This document shows positions 62,913-64,000 of a stretch of DNA of 64,000 bases, piece after piece. The notes below the pieces were generated by a model, which did no database searches, had not been told where the DNA came from, and saw nothing but the letters and a program-made list of their open reading frames with translations. The translations under genes and the position numbers were made by a program. This DNA is from Olleya sediminilitoris (lineage in GTDB: Bacteria; Bacteroidota; Bacteroidia; Flavobacteriales; Flavobacteriaceae), in the NCBI RefSeq assembly GCF_016785945.1, contig NZ_JAEMEF010000002.1, positions 362,953-426,952 of the forward strand, given 5' to 3'. The stretch's first letter is position 1. Every line of letters begins with the position of its first letter.

Positions 62913-63039
62913 AAAGCTAACAATGTATAAAAATAATGCTAAATTAAGTGCTTAATCGAGAGTTAGTGCACTTTTGTTACGTCTGAATTTCCTGCGGAAA
63001 TTCCTCGCACACAAAACCGCACTATTCTTATACTAGACC
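62913..63039 (+). repeat. attC-like element after cassette 16
   Basis: Half-site AAAGCTAAC. Arms GTATAAAAATAATGC and GCACTATTCTTATAC with two bottom-strand wobbles; hairpin GAATTTCC-TGC-GGAAATTC. 127 bp. Confidence 0.82.
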
Positions 63040-63051
63040 GTTGCCAGTAAT

Positions 63052-63732
63052 ATGAAAAAAATACCGTTAATATTAATAATTCTGACTTTTTTGGGTTGTA
63101 ATCTGAAAGAGAAAAACCTGAATTTATTAAAAACGGAAACCAAAACTGAACTGACCAAAAAAAGAGAAACCATATTCTGGGTTGACACAATTTCAAATGG
63201 AAAATTCCTGAAAATTTTTTCAAAACCCGAAAATGACTGGCAAAATCTAACAGCGGAATTTGGGAACGACAACCAAAAACATACAATTAACTTAAAAACG
63301 GATGAATATCAAATGCTTGGAATTCCGTTCACAAACCAAATTGAGTGGATTACAGAAAAAAGTTTTGCTTTGATAAACGGTTGCGGAACGAATTGTAGAT
63401 ATGTCTTGATTTTTAATACAGAATTGGAAACACCAATCGTAATGCCAATCGAATATTATCCCGAAATAAAATACGCTGATTATAAAACTGACAATCCTAA
63501 TTTATATATTTCAGTTAATGAAAGTAAAGGAAATTCCTTGAACTTAATAATTGTCGAAACCGACAGTCAAAAAAAGGTGGAATTGAATTTACCAGTAGAT
63601 TGGAATCGTGGAAATGGTCAAATTTATGGAATTATTGATAAAATTGAAATTAAGAATTCTGAAATTAAGATTTTACAAAATCAAGAAAACGGAAATACAA
63701 AAGAACTGAATAAAAAGATAACGTGGGAATAA
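63052..63732 (+). CDS. Cassette 17: lipoprotein of unknown function
   Basis: 226 residues with lipobox LTFLGC. Beta-rich soluble part containing two cysteines in INGCGTNCRYVLIF. Family unknown. Cassette ends GTTGCCAGTA / TACTGGCAAC (the same pair as cassette 3, although the genes are unrelated). Confidence 0.65.
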   Translation: MKKIPLILIILTFLGCNLKEKNLNLLKTETKTELTKKRETIFWVDTISNGKFLKIFSKPENDWQNLTAEFGNDNQKHTINLKTDEYQMLGIPFTNQIEWITEKSFALINGCGTNCRYVLIFNTELETPIVMPIEYYPEIKYADYKTDNPNLYISVNESKGNSLNLIIVETDSQKKVELNLPVDWNRGNGQIYGIIDKIEIKNSEIKILQNQENGNTKELNKKITWE

Positions 63733-63746
63733 ATACTACTGGCAAC

Positions 63747-64000
63747 AAAGTACTGTGGTAAAAAACAAGTAAAAACTCATTAATTTTTCAATAAAACACT
63801 TCTATAATTATTATCATAAGTTAATCCTGATTTTGCTATTGCAAAAGCTTGTTTTAATAGCTTATTACAAACAGCTATTAATGCTAATTTTTTGCTCTTC
63901 CCTTTGGCTACTAATCGATCATAAATTGCTTTGCAAGCATAGTTATATTTACAGGCATTAAAACTGCACATAAATAATAAATTGCGGAGCTTTTGATTCC
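63747..64000 (-). mobile_element. IS110-type element, copy 3 (runs off the window)
   Basis: Minus-strand frame is open to the edge: LFMCSFNACKYNYACKAIYDRL, then AFAIAKSGLTYDNNYRSVLL, without the stop that breaks copy 1. This is the C-terminal end of an IS116/IS110/IS902-type transposase; whether it is intact beyond 64000 cannot be seen. Its end directly follows the half-site TACTGGCAAC of cassette 17. Confidence 0.8.

Noticed and set aside
22186..63039. CRISPR array or MITE/REP explanation for the regularly recurring elements
   Set aside because: Spacing equals whole genes, not 30-bp spacers. Flanking complementarity joins the start and end of each gene unit and differs from unit to unit, which MITEs or REPs do not produce, and no target duplications surround the elements.

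Overview
The window is AT-rich chromosomal DNA from a marine member of the Flavobacteriaceae (Bacteroidetes). The evidence is the family-typical gene set (fused two-domain 2-oxo acid dehydrogenase E1, MeaB, ECF sigma/anti-sigma pair with a DUF4097-type exported protein, DUF2911), a secreted PL7 alginate lyase lipoprotein, many 'SxC' lipoproteins, Bacteroidetes-type promoter motifs (TTG...TAnnTTTG) and the Bacteroidetes class of tyrosine integrase. I cannot name the genus.

Layout: 1-18.5 kb is backbone: a mechanosensitive channel, a TetR/ABC/HlyD/TolC export operon, an exported protein, the E1 enzyme, a run of housekeeping genes (2OG oxygenase, SUI1/YciH, DUF1835, nucleoside phosphorylase, NMT1-like protein), an alginate lyase, ung and a YfcC transporter. 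18.5-21.4 kb is a worn accessory zone (methyltransferase, acetyltransferase, broken WG-repeat gene). 21.47-49.41 kb is a cassette array interrupted by a 16.7-kb genomic island. 49.4-60.5 kb is backbone again (transglutaminase-like lipoprotein, SDR, AraC, M23 peptidase, sigma/anti-sigma, DUF2911, MeaB). 60.6-63.75 kb is a second cassette array, ending at an IS110-type transposase that runs off the window.

The main discovery is the cassette array. Seventeen units, all in the + direction and mostly single-gene, each begin with GTT plus a variable tail and end with the reverse complement of their own beginning (8-14 bp, for example GTTGTGTAAC ... GTTACACAAC). They are separated by an element of about 128 bp with a conserved folded architecture. 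Matching ends that belong to the unit and not to the spacer element is the signature of integron gene cassettes with attC sites. Every mismatch I examined in the long arms of the element becomes a G-T wobble on the bottom strand, the strand that recombines in known integrons. A conserved leader of about 60 bp precedes the first unit of each block and could be an attI-like site. Three IS110-type remnants all sit at exactly the same position just after the first half-site, as the IS1111-attC group does in integrons. No integron integrase is in the window, so this would be an array lacking an integrase, or a divergent system with its recombinase elsewhere.

The 16.7-kb island is inserted inside one of these elements. 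It is flanked by a 12-bp direct repeat (ACAACACCGTGT); its removal restores a 127-bp element of normal length. It carries a tyrosine integrase, an excisionase-like HTH protein, a probable replication initiator and a type I restriction-modification operon. That operon also encodes a HepT-like HEPN toxin and an MntA-like nucleotidyltransferase fused to the HsdS specificity subunit, with an ATPase/STAS-like pair downstream of hsdR. Cassette cargo includes a predicted PD-(D/E)XK nuclease (DUF6602-like), a PIN-domain protein, a CPBP protease, an outer membrane beta-barrel, lipoproteins, a Crp/DoxX pair and many unknown small proteins, so the locus looks like a store of defence and surface functions.
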